From: Psococerastis gibbosa
Lineage: Eukaryota; Arthropoda; Insecta; Psocodea; Psocidae
Reading direction: 5' to 3'
DNA length: 64,000 nt
Assembly: GCA_963971405.1 (NCBI GenBank)
Contig: OZ020487.1
Span: forward strand, 40,521,039 to 40,585,038
The first letter of the stretch is position 1; each line of letters opens with the position of its first letter. Below are positions 32,072-42,910 of the stretch, one piece after another. Made by a program: the position numbers and the translations under genes. The notes beneath the pieces are model-generated. The model worked only from the letters and a program-made list of their open reading frames with translations, did no database searches and had not been told where the DNA came from.

Positions 32072-32817
32072 ACGGCTATTTCGTGTATTTCGGTTTAAAT
32101 AAATGCGTTTTCGTACGGACGACAGAATAGCGGACATCAAAGTTTATGTCGTGCGTTTGCAAAGGAGGGTATTGTTGTTGACAGTGCTACTAAAATAATT
32201 GTAGTGTCATGTTTTAGTGTCATGGATCATATAAATAAACAAAAAATAACAAAAACTTAGAGTTTTTCTAAAACTCTAAGTTTTTGTTATTTTTTGTTTA
32301 TTAATATGAAATACCACGAAGTCACGAGTAATCTAATTATTTATGTCATGGATCATGTTGTGTTGCATGCTGCGTACAGGCGTTTTGTATAAATAACGAC
32401 GTAAAAGGAGATGGTCTGTCCACCCTATAAACAGACCCAGATACTCAGACGGTGCTTATATGGGAATCTGTCTGGGCTACTAAGAGAACATGATGACAAG
32501 TTCTTTAATTACATGAGAATGTCGATCAGTTCATTTGACGAACTAGTTGTCACGTATAAGGACATTATTGCAATTCGGCCGGAGTTGGTGCAAGGATTCT
32601 CATTTTCACTAGAGGATTTTCAGGAAACCTGCGTTTGTCTTACGTCTGCATAAACACGGCCATATACAACCATGTACTTTGAGCAGACGTCCGTAGCTGC
32701 GTTTGTCGTCCTTGTCAAAAACACTGCGACATGTTTTAGAAACGGACGACAGTGCAAAACGTCCGTTATTTTGTCGTCCGTACGAAAACGCATACATGAA
32801 AGGGCCCTTACAGTAAC
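32072..32817 (+). mobile_element. Internally deleted PIF/Harbinger element
   Basis: The termini are imperfect inverted repeats sharing ATGCGTTTTCGTACGGACGA. TTA lies on both sides (32069-32071, 32818-32820). The frame at 32411-32653 includes KFFNYMRMSISSFDELV, the conserved start of Harbinger-type DDE transposases, then breaks off into terminal-repeat sequence, so the catalytic D-D-E region is gone. A 113 bp hairpin element has since inserted at 32231. Confidence 0.7.
32231..32343. mobile_element. Hairpin insertion with perfect 33 bp arms
   Basis: The arms 32234-32266 and 32270-32302 are exact inverse copies (AATAAACAAAAAATAACAAA at the outer left) around a three-base loop. The insertion is bounded by TGTCATGGATCAT at 32218-32230 and 32344-32356. 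The sequence right of the hairpin (ACCACGAAGTCACGAGTAAT) matches 24985-25005 inverted, so this is a rearranged copy of that family. Confidence 0.8.
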
Positions 32818-32820
32818 GCC

Positions 32821-33138
32821 ATGCAGTTTTGTGTACCTATTGTTCGCTACTTCCACTCTCAAAGCAGTTCATATAGATCCCGTCACCGTACATCTTGATC
32901 GGTGGCTTCTCAGTCAATAAAGTTTTTCTGAGGATTTAATAATTAAGTAATTAAGAACACATGTCTAAAAGAGACGCCAATCAGTTTGCGCCATTTTATT
33001 CAAGTCTAATAGTCCCCCGCAGCAATCATAACAAATCAAGAAACCAATCGCCACGACATAATTCCCAACACCTACGATTCTGCCCACTCATTTTTGTGAC
33101 ACACTCTTAAAACAAGTTTTTCTTAAGTACACACAAAA
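32821..33138. other. Unassigned DNA
   Basis: Nothing is recognised. Confidence 0.4.
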
Positions 33139-33141
33139 TTA

Positions 33142-33484
33142 GGCTAGGGCTATTTACAAAAACGGTGACGTGGTAGCAGACATTCAAGACTTAGGTGGGG
33201 TTTCCATCGATCTCGCATTGCAGAATGTAAATGACATTGACGGAAATTGGATTTTTTCTTTTTATTGAAATCTATTAAAATGGCGCCATTTTTTAATTTT
33301 AGTTTGTTTGTTTGTGATTTTACTGTATGATCATTGATCAATTTTAACTATGGCATAGGAGAAAATAAACATTTCCGTCAATTCTGCAATGCGAGGTCGA
33401 TGGAAACCCCACCTAAGTCTTGAATGTCTGCTACCACGTCACCGTTTTTGTAAATAGCCCTAGCCGGTCGGTGGAATGGGCGCC
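33142..33484. mobile_element. MITE-1 copy 5, left end deleted
   Basis: The right end is complete (GGTCGGTGGAATGGGCGCC), but the left starts GGCTAGGGCTATTTAC, having lost about 20 bases between two GGC words. TTA stands on the left and TAA on the right. Confidence 0.8.
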
Positions 33485-33487
33485 TAA

Positions 33488-34685
33488 GTAACGCTACGAA
33501 CTCCAAACTTACACTGAATACTCATTACACGTTGTTCATGAATGCCTGAAAATTTCAAAGCGCACGTTTAAACCTGTCTAGAGCTATAGCATCAGTCTCA
33601 TTACTTTATTTGCAGACTTTGTATGTAGCCCAGTGATAACTTCTCAGGGGTCTCTTAGGGAAACGAGGCAAATACCTCAGGGGTCCTAGAGAGTCATACC
33701 TAAGAATTACGATAAACGATCGACAAAATTAGGCTAGCGGGTCCATCTTAGTTAGAGTTACATGAAAACTTGAATTCTTGCTGCTTTCATAATTTTGTAA
33801 ACAGCGGAGCGTTCTTCTTGCATTTCGCGACTAAGGAGAGAAAGCAATACTGTATTACCTGGCTTCTAATGATACTTGGTAACAAGCAAGGTTTTAGTGG
33901 AGGATAGCAGCCATTGGATATACCCTGTAGTGAAAAATAATGCCAATAATTCAATGGGACATTGCAGAGTTCAATAGGCCATATCATCGATAAAAATCTC
34001 TTCAACGTAGGAAAATAATACTAATTCACACTGCAATATATTGTACTTTCTATTGTGTAATCATATACGTACATATACTGTATATAGAAAGCCCGATAGT
34101 ATGTCTAATACACTAGAAATTATGGTAATGTGCCTTTATGCCCTAAACAATTTAGGATCTGAATTAGAGTACACGACTGATGGAAAAAGCAGTTTGAACG
34201 ATATGACCAGCATGTAACAGGATTTCAATTGAATTTGCGGTGAATGCCCGGGCTTTTAACTGGAATTCAAAGCATTCCATTACAATTTTCCTTCCAGTGT
34301 TATTATCCTTTGATGGTAATTTTTCCGGAAATTATTTTGGACATAATGGTTTTCTCCTTTTTTTATATTGATCTTTATAGCTAAATATTGAAATAACCTA
34401 CTGTCTGTAGAAGGAAACTCATTTTGTTCGGTTGCGGTCACTTTGGTCGTAACTAAAAAACTACAAAATCATAAGGATTGATATATAAAGAGTGAACCTT
34501 AGAACGACCCTGGGTAGCAGAGTCGTTATACTGTGCGTTTTTTGTGTTTTGTATTTGTATCCTGTACTCATTTTTGTTAATATACCTTGAGTCCTACAAC
34601 CGTCAACACGCACAATAATTTTAGCACTACAACCGCCCCAATCAGGCCAGGCTGCCACAGCTACAGTGTGTAGGTAGTAAACCTA
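33488..34685. other. Unassigned DNA
   Basis: About 1.2 kb in which no gene, repeat or clear motif is recognised. Confidence 0.5.
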
Positions 34686-34693
34686 CGTATTGG

Positions 34694-34958
34694 CAGTGGC
34701 GGACACAGCTTATTATTTTGGGGAAGGTCATCCTTCAAAAATCAAAAAGGTGTGAAATGAGAATAAAAGCATTGATGCAAGAAACTAATCTAGTTTTTTT
34801 CGAAAAATTCTGGTTAGTAGGTCTGCATACAGAACGAAACGAAACCATTTAAACAAGTATTACAATAATACTTTTAATATTTCATGTTTTTTTTTTTAAT
34901 TAAGTTGTCATATTGCCGCCTTTTGACCCCCGTGAACCCCCTTCTGTGTCCACCACTG
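34694..34958. mobile_element. hAT-like MITE (CAGTGGCGGACACAG ends)
   Basis: CAGTGGCGGACACAG and CTGTGTCCACCACTG are inverted with one mismatch. CGTATTGG and CGTATTAG flank the 265 bp element (7 of 8). The CAGTGGCG start is a common hAT terminus. Confidence 0.85.
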
Positions 34959-34966
34959 CGTATTAG

Positions 34967-35524
34967 TGGGATAAAGCTAGAACATACTGTATGCACAGTA
35001 TATATACACGAAATATATCCTAATAGGTAGATCTATCGTACGCCCTCCCCCCCCCCCCCTCGCCTCTCCCATTACCTGTCATAATTAAATGCGATCGTCG
35101 CACAATTTAACAGGGGGGCCTAGAGCAACTAATTGATATGCCACTAAATAGAACATATTAATAGTCTATTTGGATCGCTTACATAGTATTGGATTAATGA
35201 TTAAGCCAAAGGCTGTACCTACTGTATATATACAGACATCCCAGATTCTGCGGCCTAGGATCAGGTATTTTTCTACGAAACTATCAAACATCTTGGAAAC
35301 AAGTGTAAACAAACTTTAAAATGCTGCCTAGGACAGCACTATTGACATCATAGGCCTACATGATCCTGAAATGAGCCAGTATTCCACCAACGATGCCCAA
35401 GCCCCCTTACCCTGACAATGGGCTCTACCCTAATTGTTCGATGACTGTGAGGTCCATGCCTCTAATGACTATTAACATTGTGCAAGTCCAACTAACCCCT
35501 TGTTAAAAGTTAATTTATATTGTA
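34967..35524. other. Unassigned DNA
   Basis: A C run lies at about 35045-35059. Nothing else is recognised. Confidence 0.45.
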
Positions 35525-36340
35525 AGAACCGGTACGAATGAACCCGTACATACTTCTCTATTTATTAATTGGTATATTTCTCAATAAAAAAAAAGTTCTC
35601 GAAAAATAATTTTTTGCACAGAAGCAAATATCTTTTGGGAATGCAACCTGTCCGATTTTGTTATCCTACTGAACACCTAAAACATACCTGAAGGTAGAAA
35701 TCATCGATAGAAAGGTTCCGCAGAAAAATTATTTTTTAGTAATTTTTCATGAAAATTGAGTTATTTATATTTTTTTACCCCCAGAAGCAAACTATCAAGG
35801 GTCAAGCGACCCCCCGCATTTTGTTAACATTAATAACGACTACAACATATGTGAATTTAAAAGAAATCATCGTTGGAGGCGTTTTTGAGAAATAATTTTT
35901 TTAGAAGTTTTTTTTGTGTTTTTTTTAGAATAAAGCCCCCCAAATTGAGTTAACCCAAAATAAAAAAATTGTCTCGAGGTATGACTTTTGTAAACCTACA
36001 TGCCAAATTTCATCAACATCGGCCGAGGAGTTGGCCCGGAAACCGATGAACCGACAGACAGACAGACATTCAGACAGACAGACATACAAACAGACAGACA
36101 TGCAGACAGACATACAGACAGACATACAGACAGACAGAGCGACAGACAGACATACAGACAGACATACAGACAGAGCGACAGACAGAGTGACAGACAGACA
36201 TTCCGTAAAAACCACTTTTTTAAGTTCCTGGGACCTCAAAATGTGTTGAATTGAATTGAAATCCGTTGAAATCTCGGAATCGACAATTTCGACCATGACA
36301 AAGCTTTCCTTTTACTACGTATAAATTGGAAAGCAAAAAT
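35525..36340 (+). repeat. R900 copy with expanded CAGA tract
   Basis: It starts GAACCGGTACGAATGAACCC and ends AATTGGAAAGCAAAAAT. The CAGA tract at 36053-36200 is expanded and diversified to about 150 bp. The G-rich part near the left end is deleted. Confidence 0.85.
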
Positions 36341-36355
36341 ACACGAATTATTATT

Positions 36356-36768
36356 ATTTCTTTCCAATTTATACGTAGGAAAGCTTTGTGATGGTCCAAA
36401 TTTACGATTCCGAGATTTCAACGGAATTACCCGTTTTGAGGTCCCAGGAACCCAAAAAAGTGGTTTTTACGAAATGTCTGTCTGTCTGTCACTCTGTCTG
36501 TCACTCTGTCTGTCTGTCTGTCTGTTCATCGATTTCCGGTAAAACTACTCGGTCGATTTTGATGAAATTTGGCATGTAGGTTTTCAAAAATCATACCTCG
36601 AGATCATTTTTTTATGATTTGGGCTAACTCAATTTGGGGGGGGGGGGGGGTTTATTAACAAACAACTCCAAAAAAACGTCTAAAATAATTATTTCTCAAA
36701 AACGGCTTCAATGATTTATTTTAAATTCCCATATATTGTAGTCGTTATTAATGTTAACAAAATATGAT
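36356..36768 (-). repeat. R900 copy, head-to-head with the previous one
   Basis: It begins TTTCCAATTTATACGTAGGA, has CTGTCTGTCACTCTGTCTGT, a G run at 36637-36651 and ends in GTCGTTATTAATGTTAACAA. With 35525-36340 it forms a large palindrome with a ~15 bp centre. Confidence 0.85.
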
Positions 36769-36929
36769 TAAATGATAATAAAATATATTATTTCCTATTA
36801 TATAAAGCATGAAGTAACCTTCTACTACTTAAATGAGCCAAATCTTTTTTATTATTTTTTTATTATTATTAATATTAAATAACTTGCTTAGTTAATTAAA
36901 TAAAAATTTTTATTAAATTCGGGCTGCCA

Positions 36930-37078
36930 ATTTCCTACTGGACGTACACTCTTAACCCTGGATTAAACATGTAAACAACATAATTATCTAGTTTCACAAT
37001 GGAAAGAGCTATTCAAAATGGTTTTGTTACATTTCAAACCCCGAGAATAAATTAATACTAAACGGCATAGTAGGATCG
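36930..37078. mobile_element. AAACGGCATAGTA palindromic MITE
   Basis: Near-inverse halves read GGATTAAACATGTAAACAAC and TTTTGTTACATTTCAAACC, with the terminus ACTAAACGGCATAGTA on the right. The left end is diverged. Confidence 0.55.
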
Positions 37079-37095
37079 CCTAGACCTCAAAACTT

Positions 37096-37190
37096 GTAAT
37101 TATAATATAATAATATAATATAATAATATAATATAATAATATAATATAATAATATAATATAATAATATAATATAATAATATAATAATTCA
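37096..37190. repeat. 13 bp AT minisatellite (TATAATATAATAA)n
   Basis: About seven units. It lies where the 3' tail of the adjacent minus-strand LINE is expected, so it probably grew out of that tail. Confidence 0.8.
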
Positions 37191-37316
37191 ATACAATAAT
37201 GAGATGTTACAGCGTTTTCTTAAGTCCATATCGCAAGGCAAGGGCCCGTGTGCGACTTATACTATCTGGCTATGGAGGGAGGGGGGGGGGTGGAGTGTTT
37301 ACGGGGTGGTATACTT

Positions 37317-38367
37317 TTATGTTGGTGGTAGTTCGGTCTTTATCCATTGTGTAACTGCTCTTTTGAAACAATTGAAGTTTTTTAATGACTTTATTTGGAT
37401 TGGTAGTTTATTGTAATAGGATATGCCTATATATTCAGATTGGTGTTGAGATCTTGTGGTTCGAACAGTTTGTTGTGTGAAAGGATGTGTGTGGAGCCAT
37501 CTTGTGTTGTGTGAGTGTTGTACAGATTTTAAGTTTTGTTTTTGATTGCGTACTAATATTATTGAGTATTTTATATATAATTGTTTAACGTCTAGTACAT
37601 CCGCTAAAATGTATAGGTCTTTTGTTGGATATAATGTCCCCTTTTTATGTATAATTTTTAGGATTGTTCTTTGTACGGGATTGACTTTGTCCGTTACATT
37701 TTGGTAGGCACCTCCCCAGGCTGATATTGCATATGTTAGATGGGATTCCGCTATAGCGTAATAAAAGGATTTAATTAGAGGTTCTTGTGCAACGTTACGA
37801 AGTTGGACAAATTTATATATAGTTTTTCTTAGTTTGTTGGCAACCAATTGAGTATGGGGTTCCCATTTCAATTGTTCATCTATTATGATGCCTAAGTATT
37901 TCGTGTTTTCAGTTTGGATTATGTTTTCTATGGACAAGTTGTTGGTACAAGCGTCTCTTTTTGACGAAAAATCAACAAATACGGTCTTTTCCAGGTTTAA
38001 CGATAATCTATTTTTTTCTAACCATTGTTTGATTAAGTTAAATTCTGAGTTGGCTAGTGTGTATAGATCATGATATGTATCCGCTATGCAGGTGATACAG
38101 GTGTCATCGGCAAAAGCAATTATTGATTCGAATCTATTTGTTTCTAATAAATCATTTAGATATAAATTGAAAAATAATGGTGCTAATACTGTGCCTTGTG
38201 GAACTCCGAGTGACATTATTTGTTCCGTGCTTATTGTATTGTTGATTTTCGTGCATTGCTTTCTATTCATTAAGTAATTTTTGATGAGATCCCCAGCTAT
38301 GCCCCTGATCCCTAGTTTGTTAAGTTTTTCAAGTAGCCGTGCGTGGGGTATTGTGTCGAAGGCTTTT
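37317..38367 (-). pseudogene. 5'-truncated LINE: reverse transcriptase, palm to C-terminus
   Basis: An uninterrupted frame of about 350 codons begins at 38367, well before the first Met at 38270. In order it shows KAFDTIPHARLLEKLNKLGI (motif A region), GVPQGTVLAPLFFNLYLNDL (motif B), FADDT (motif C, catalytic Asp pair), NLEKTVFVDF, TKYLGIIIDEQLKW and HLTYAISAWGGAYQ. The order is that of a Jockey/CR1-like LINE. It is cut just upstream of motif A, where the sequence switches to an R900 fragment with an in-frame TAA. No endonuclease or ORF1 remains. The lack of internal stops suggests a fairly young insertion. A 3' region and AT tail continue to about 37096. Confidence 0.9.
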
Positions 38368-38448
38368 TTTTATCCGTTGAAAACTCGAAATTGAAAATTA
38401 TGACCATCAAATAAACTTACCTTCTACGAACGTATACATAGGAAAGCA
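38368..38448 (+). repeat. R900 3'-end fragment
   Basis: CCGTTGAAAACTCGAAATTG, TTATGACCATCAAATAAAC and ATAGGAAAGCAATAATA are the family's right end. The LINE truncation point falls on its left boundary. Confidence 0.65.
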
Positions 38449-39142
38449 ATAATAAACGCAGACACAACTGTGCTCGTGTGGTCAGAAGCAGGAGTGTAGG
38501 AAGCAGACAACTTCTTCCAGTGCGCAAAAGACGACCAGTGGGAGGCCAATAGCGTTGCCTACAACTTCACTCGATTCTGGGACGTTCGCTTGAACACGAA
38601 AAGGTAAAGTAAGCAATAACCGAGTCTGCTAGAGAAAATACAATTATTAGTAATGGCTGTCGGACTGATGATGACTATCGCCCAGGCATTCGTACACCAT
38701 ATATGAAGACATTACTTAACACATTCAATTAATTGCTGAATGGCATGCTACAGCCAATGTTGAATTGGAAATAGCCCAGGGCCTATTATAGGATTTGCGT
38801 TTTCCATCAGATTCGCTGCGGTTGTACAACCAGTGACGTGTGGCGGCATTCAGCTAAAATCGATGTGCATGGCCTGGATGCGGTGCAGTAGGTCAAGCTA
38901 CTCCAGCACTCAGTTTTACGTGTGACGGATACTTGGGAGGGGGGGTCGCGCCCCCCCTCCCGAGAGAAAGAGCTTTATACTAGATACAATGGACTTTTGA
39001 ATGAAATTTAAAAAAATTATTACTCAAGGAAAAGAATCGCGATATGTTTCAGACCACCGCCCCCCCCCCCGAAACCTTTTTCTGAAACCGTCCCTGGTTT
39101 TAGGTGTGGCGGATCGAGGTGGAAATTGACAGAGGAAAAGCC
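38449..39142. other. Unassigned DNA, G/C-run element remains
   Basis: G and C runs at 38937-38962 and 39058-39070 bracket AT-rich DNA and resemble a decayed G/C-cored MITE. Short basic frames at 38460-38600 have no support. Confidence 0.4.
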
Positions 39143-39255
39143 AAAGAACCGGTACCTGCTTTCCCATTTATCAATTAGGATGGGTACCGTATAAGTTCCT
39201 TGCTTAATAATTATCCTAGGGTTAAATTTTGGATGCCTAGAGTTTCCCCATCCCA
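39143..39255 (+). repeat. R900 left-end fragment
   Basis: AAAGAACCGGTACCTGCTTT, CCCATTTATCAATTAGG and TTATCCTAGGGTTAAATTTT match the family start. Confidence 0.6.
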
Positions 39256-39659
39256 AAGCACTGAATTTGCATTTGCATAGTCAAGAGTAAGGAGACCATA
39301 ATAGTGTGATACAACACATTAATTGTGGCAGGGTGTGCTACACTATGTATTGGGGTGTGAATTATTTAGCCATAATTTCTTCAAAAAATATTTCTATTTT
39401 TTTTTAAATTAAGCCTACATTGAAAGTAGTTTGCATTGCGGTATAGTGACGTAGATAAGTTGAACACGTTGCACAGTACTCAGCTAGGCTATATTCTGAG
39501 TCGGATTGACGGGCAAGAGGAACTAGGAAGTTACTCTTCAAAAGTTACTAAACTACAGAAAAAGTGTGATCTCATTTCCAGGGTTTCTGGAATTAGGTTT
39601 CAGTTTCACACGCTATAATTGGGACCTATACTATAATTTAACTGTGCTTAGTGTATTTC
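39256..39659. other. Unassigned DNA
   Basis: Nothing is recognised. Confidence 0.4.
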
Positions 39660-40145
39660 TGCCGTGCCTATATCGCAGTTTCCTCACTTCGTGAAACGCT
39701 CGAGAATTTCATGAAATGGTCGCATTTCATGATGTGGGCTACTTAATTTTGACCAGATCATTAAATCGACAACATTTCACGATTTAGTTATCTACATTTG
39801 GCCGGATCCGGTATACGAGTATGTAGGGTGTCCTTGTGTCCATGAAATGCTCGAAAATTTCAATTTCATGGTCGCGATCTTCACAAATAAACCCTTGTAG
39901 CGTCTCTACCGCCAATGAATGTGACCATGAATCTTGACCATTGATTTTCATGAAGTAACCGCACGTTTTGTTTCATATTGAGCAACGATTTCTTATCACT
40001 GATCTGCCTAAACGCTCCTTTCGTTAATTCGTGATAGGATAGTTGAGGGAGAGTTCCAATTTTTTGATGTAGCCAATAGACACTGAGACATTTCATGAAA
40101 TTCAACCACTTCATGAAATTCTAAAGCATTTCATGAAGTGATATG
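39660..40145. promoter_or_regulatory. Cluster of TTTCATGAAA-like palindromes
   Basis: TTTCATGAAAT or close variants occur near 39706, 39725, 39840, 39862, 39947, 40090, 40110 and 40129. TTCnnGAA is the half-site pair of heat-shock elements and also fits a STAT-type site. There is no adjacent gene, so a role is conjecture; a decayed tandem repeat is the alternative. Confidence 0.3.
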
Positions 40146-40339
40146 GCCTCAACATCTGTTCCGAAATTTTAGCTCACGATAATAATAATAATAATAAAAT
40201 CGAATGATGAATGAAAAAAAAAACATAACAATTTTTCGCAACCAAAGGCCCTCCCTTACAATTAATGTTTAAAAGAGCAGTGTCGTAATAAACAACTTTC
40301 ACGCTTTTTACCGATCATGGTTTAGCTTATACCCACACT

Positions 40340-40592
40340 CAGGGCCTGATTTAGTCACTGGGCTAACTGGGCTACAGCCCAGGGTGGCAGATTTGGGGGG
40401 GGGGGGGGTGGGGGCGAGGCAGCAAATTCTCTCTAAAGTACCAGAATTAGAACTTCATTAATAATTAAATTTGACTTTCATAAAAAAGCTACGCTATGAA
40501 ATAAAACATCATGAAGAGTAAAAATAAATAAATAATTAAATCCCTCACTTGGTTGGAGGAGGGGGGGGGGCAAATTCCTAAATCCGGCCCTG
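40340..40592. mobile_element. hAT-like MITE with G-run core
   Basis: CAGGGCCTGATTTAG and CTAAATCCGGCCCTG are inverted with one mismatch. CCCACACT and CCCACACA flank it (7 of 8). G runs at 40396-40409 and 40559-40570 lie just inside the ends. Confidence 0.85.
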
Positions 40593-40600
40593 CCCACACA

Positions 40601-41038
40601 CAACCATTCCAACCCAGGATGTCTGATCCGTGACAAACTACCTACTGTACATGCAAGAAAATTTCTGAAACTAAGCTGTATAGATAAGGACGCAGGAAGA
40701 GGGAAGTGTTCGGCGGAAGAGTGACCCCAGGGAATGACCAAATTCTCATTAATCTCACCACCGCCTAGACAACTCAGCGGTTGCACACCATCAATTCATC
40801 TTACTATCCCCTGCATTCTCCAGAAGACGGGTCCATGCAGTGGCGTAATCCCGGGGGCAACAGCATCTTTTAGGTACTGTAGTTCTTCTTCTACTTCTGG
40901 GTCTACAGCCATAGGCGTAGGTATAGTTCCCATAAGGGGTAGGGTCGCAGCCACTTGTTTTGCTTCAAACAACGTGTTTAGTCTAGGTCGGTTTTTTTTA
41001 CCTTACCTTTGCCCCCCCTTGCCCCTCCCAATTTACGC
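40601..41038. other. Unassigned DNA
   Basis: CAGTGGCGTAATCCCGGGGG at 40838 looks like a hAT-type left end, but no convincing right end or duplication follows. Confidence 0.4.
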
Positions 41039-41237
41039 CTACAGCCCTTGGTGAGCCTTGGCCTCCTCGACAACACTCCTCCAGTCGTCTCGGATTTGAA
41101 CAACGCTCCACCATCTACATACTCCCAACTCGCGAAGATCAGTTTCTAGCTCATCCTTCCAGCGTTTTTCAGAACGACCCGCCAGTCCTCTTCCTGCTTG
41201 CTTTGTACATATTTTCGGCATGCGGTCGTCTGACATT
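41039..41237 (-). pseudogene. LINE C-terminal remnant, interrupted
   Basis: The reverse frame has AGRGLAGRSEKRWKDELETD and LRELGV, then VQIRDDWRSVVEEAKAHQGL, the standard LINE tail. It continues beyond the nested insertion at 41686 (TTTCGGCGTGTCCCTGCCAT). Confidence 0.8.
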
Positions 41238-41672
41238 TACGTTATGACTCGGAGTTGCGAGGGTCTGCTTGAAAGGTGCGGGAACGACAGATACTCCGAA
41301 AGGAAAGTGCAAAATCAGGGAGAGTGAGAGGGACAGTGAGATTGGTGTGTCCGTAGAAAAGACAAGCTCTACGCGATATACCAAGAACCTCTGATAGTAG
41401 CCGAAATCAAGAGAGCCCGCATCAGGTGGCTAGGGCACGTGGAACGAATGCCAGAAAATAGGGCTGCAAGAGCAGCCTTACACAAGGAGATCCAAGGGAG
41501 ACGACAAGTGGGACGACCACGGATGCGATGCCTGGACGACGTCGAGGTGGATCTGGCGACCCTTGGCGTCGATGACTGGCGAAGGAGAGCGCAAGACCGC
41601 ACAGGCTGGCGCGATGTGGCAGATCAGGCCAAGGCCCTTCACGGGCTGTAGCGCTAAGGAGTAAGTAACTAA
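41238..41672 (+). pseudogene. LINE insertion nested in another LINE, 13 bp duplication
   Basis: GTCGTCTGACATT occurs exactly on both sides (41225-41237, 41673-41685). Between them a plus-strand frame gives KLYAIYQEPLIVAEIKRARI, RWLGHVERMPENRAARAALH, GRRQVGRPRMRCLDDVEVDL and DRTGWRDVADQAKALHGL, then a stop and a short tail. It is a 5'-truncated copy of a different LINE, inserted into the minus-strand remnant by target-primed reverse transcription. Confidence 0.9.
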
Positions 41673-41861
41673 GTCGTCTGACATTCTTTCGGCGTGTCCC
41701 TGCCATCTTACGCGTTGCTCTTTTATAAACAGGACTATGTCTTCTAGTAGGTAGTAGAAGTAGTAGGTAGGTACTGTAGTTAGTAGTCAGCAATATTCCT
41801 TTAAATTTCATAGTTAAGAGCAATTTGGAATACTCCCACTTACGCTACAACTGAGAAGACT

Positions 41862-42060
41862 CTAAATTCCCCACCACCTGCGGCAGACATCAACCAAGGG
41901 AAAATTAATTCTTAGAAACTTAAGATCTTTCACAAGTGCCGTAACTGACAAAATGAAGCATTTGTGCTTGAAACTGGCAAACAATAGCATAGTTCTTCGT
42001 CGTGCTTTTAAATTTGTAGGTCAGACCTTACATAAATTGCCTAGCTGGGTTAATTATTAA
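41862..42060 (+). repeat. ~195 bp repeat, inverse copy at 54940
   Basis: CACCACCTGCGGCAGACATC, TTAATTCTTAGAAACTTA, AGCATTTGTGCTTGA and GGTCAGACCTTACATAAATT recur in reverse at 54940-55130 with high similarity. It has no coding frame. Confidence 0.75.
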
Positions 42061-42595
42061 TTAACCATTCATACCAAGGCTTGTACAATTTCAGCGGCTT
42101 GTTTCTACAAATACGTATTCTGTGTTATAACTAATGGCATAGTTTTAAGAGCGTTTTTACAGTCAATTTCAAAAGGAAACATCAATCGTACAACCGTCAG
42201 AAACATCCGTTAAATTAGACTTATCCGAAATGCTCCTCTACATTTCGATATATGACATGTGGCCTTCACTAGCATGAGCTGGTCACAGGTGAACTCCTTG
42301 GAACTACCACTCGTGACTCCACTCGTTTTTTTGTACAAATTCAATCATTGTGGCTAATCTGTATAAGAAAGAGTCACATATCATGTATATAAATGCTCAA
42401 AAAAAAATCAGTAGCCTATGTTCTGATATTTTTGACAGCTCTACGGTTGATATTTCACGAGATATATGATTTTTTTATGGAGGTGTAAGAATATCTTAAG
42501 AACTCAACGCATTGAAGATGCCCCTTAAGAAATTACGACAAAACCATCAGGTAGCAAAGTGTAATTGCTGAACGTGACAAAGAATGTCTTTATAC
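42061..42595. other. Unassigned DNA
   Basis: Nothing is recognised. Confidence 0.4.
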
Positions 42596-42910
42596 TTCTT
42601 CTTCTTCCCTCTTAGTGGCGCGTGTCCGCGTCCCGGTCGGAAACTAATGGCTTGAGCTCGGCCACTGTTTTTCCGCTGACGAGATGTTCAATTCTTTCCT
42701 CAAGGGTTATCTTCGGTCTGCCGATGTGTCTTCTACCTTGTAACCTCTGGGTGATCCTATTGTCATCCCTCCTTTGGACGTAGCCAAACTATTGCAGCTT
42801 CTTGTTTTCCATTCTTCTCTCTATGGAATCCCTTTGCAGGTCTTGTCTGATACGGTCATTTCGGACCATGTTCGACCAACTTTTATGCTTCGAACTGTTC
42901 CTGTTGCCTT
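42596..42910 (-). pseudogene. LINE C-terminal remnant
   Basis: A reverse frame reads GRRHIGRPKITLEERIEHLV then SGKTVAELKPLVSDRDADTR and a stop, the end of a LINE ORF2 (GRP..TLE.RI, DR). The upstream part is frameshifted. Confidence 0.65.

Noticed and set aside
35925-36579. Open frames rich in SVCLSV or TDRQTDRQ
   Set aside because: They arise from the CAGA/CTGT tract inside R900 copies; the same applies at 2515, 5642, 5749 and 43925.
38460-38600. Short basic or Cys-containing frames that could be another peptide exon
   Set aside because: No signal-peptide exon, promoter or convincing splice sites nearby; two frames look equally plausible, which argues for chance.
40838-41045. hAT-like MITE starting CAGTGGCGTAATC
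   Set aside because: No matching right end within range and flanking bases do not agree.
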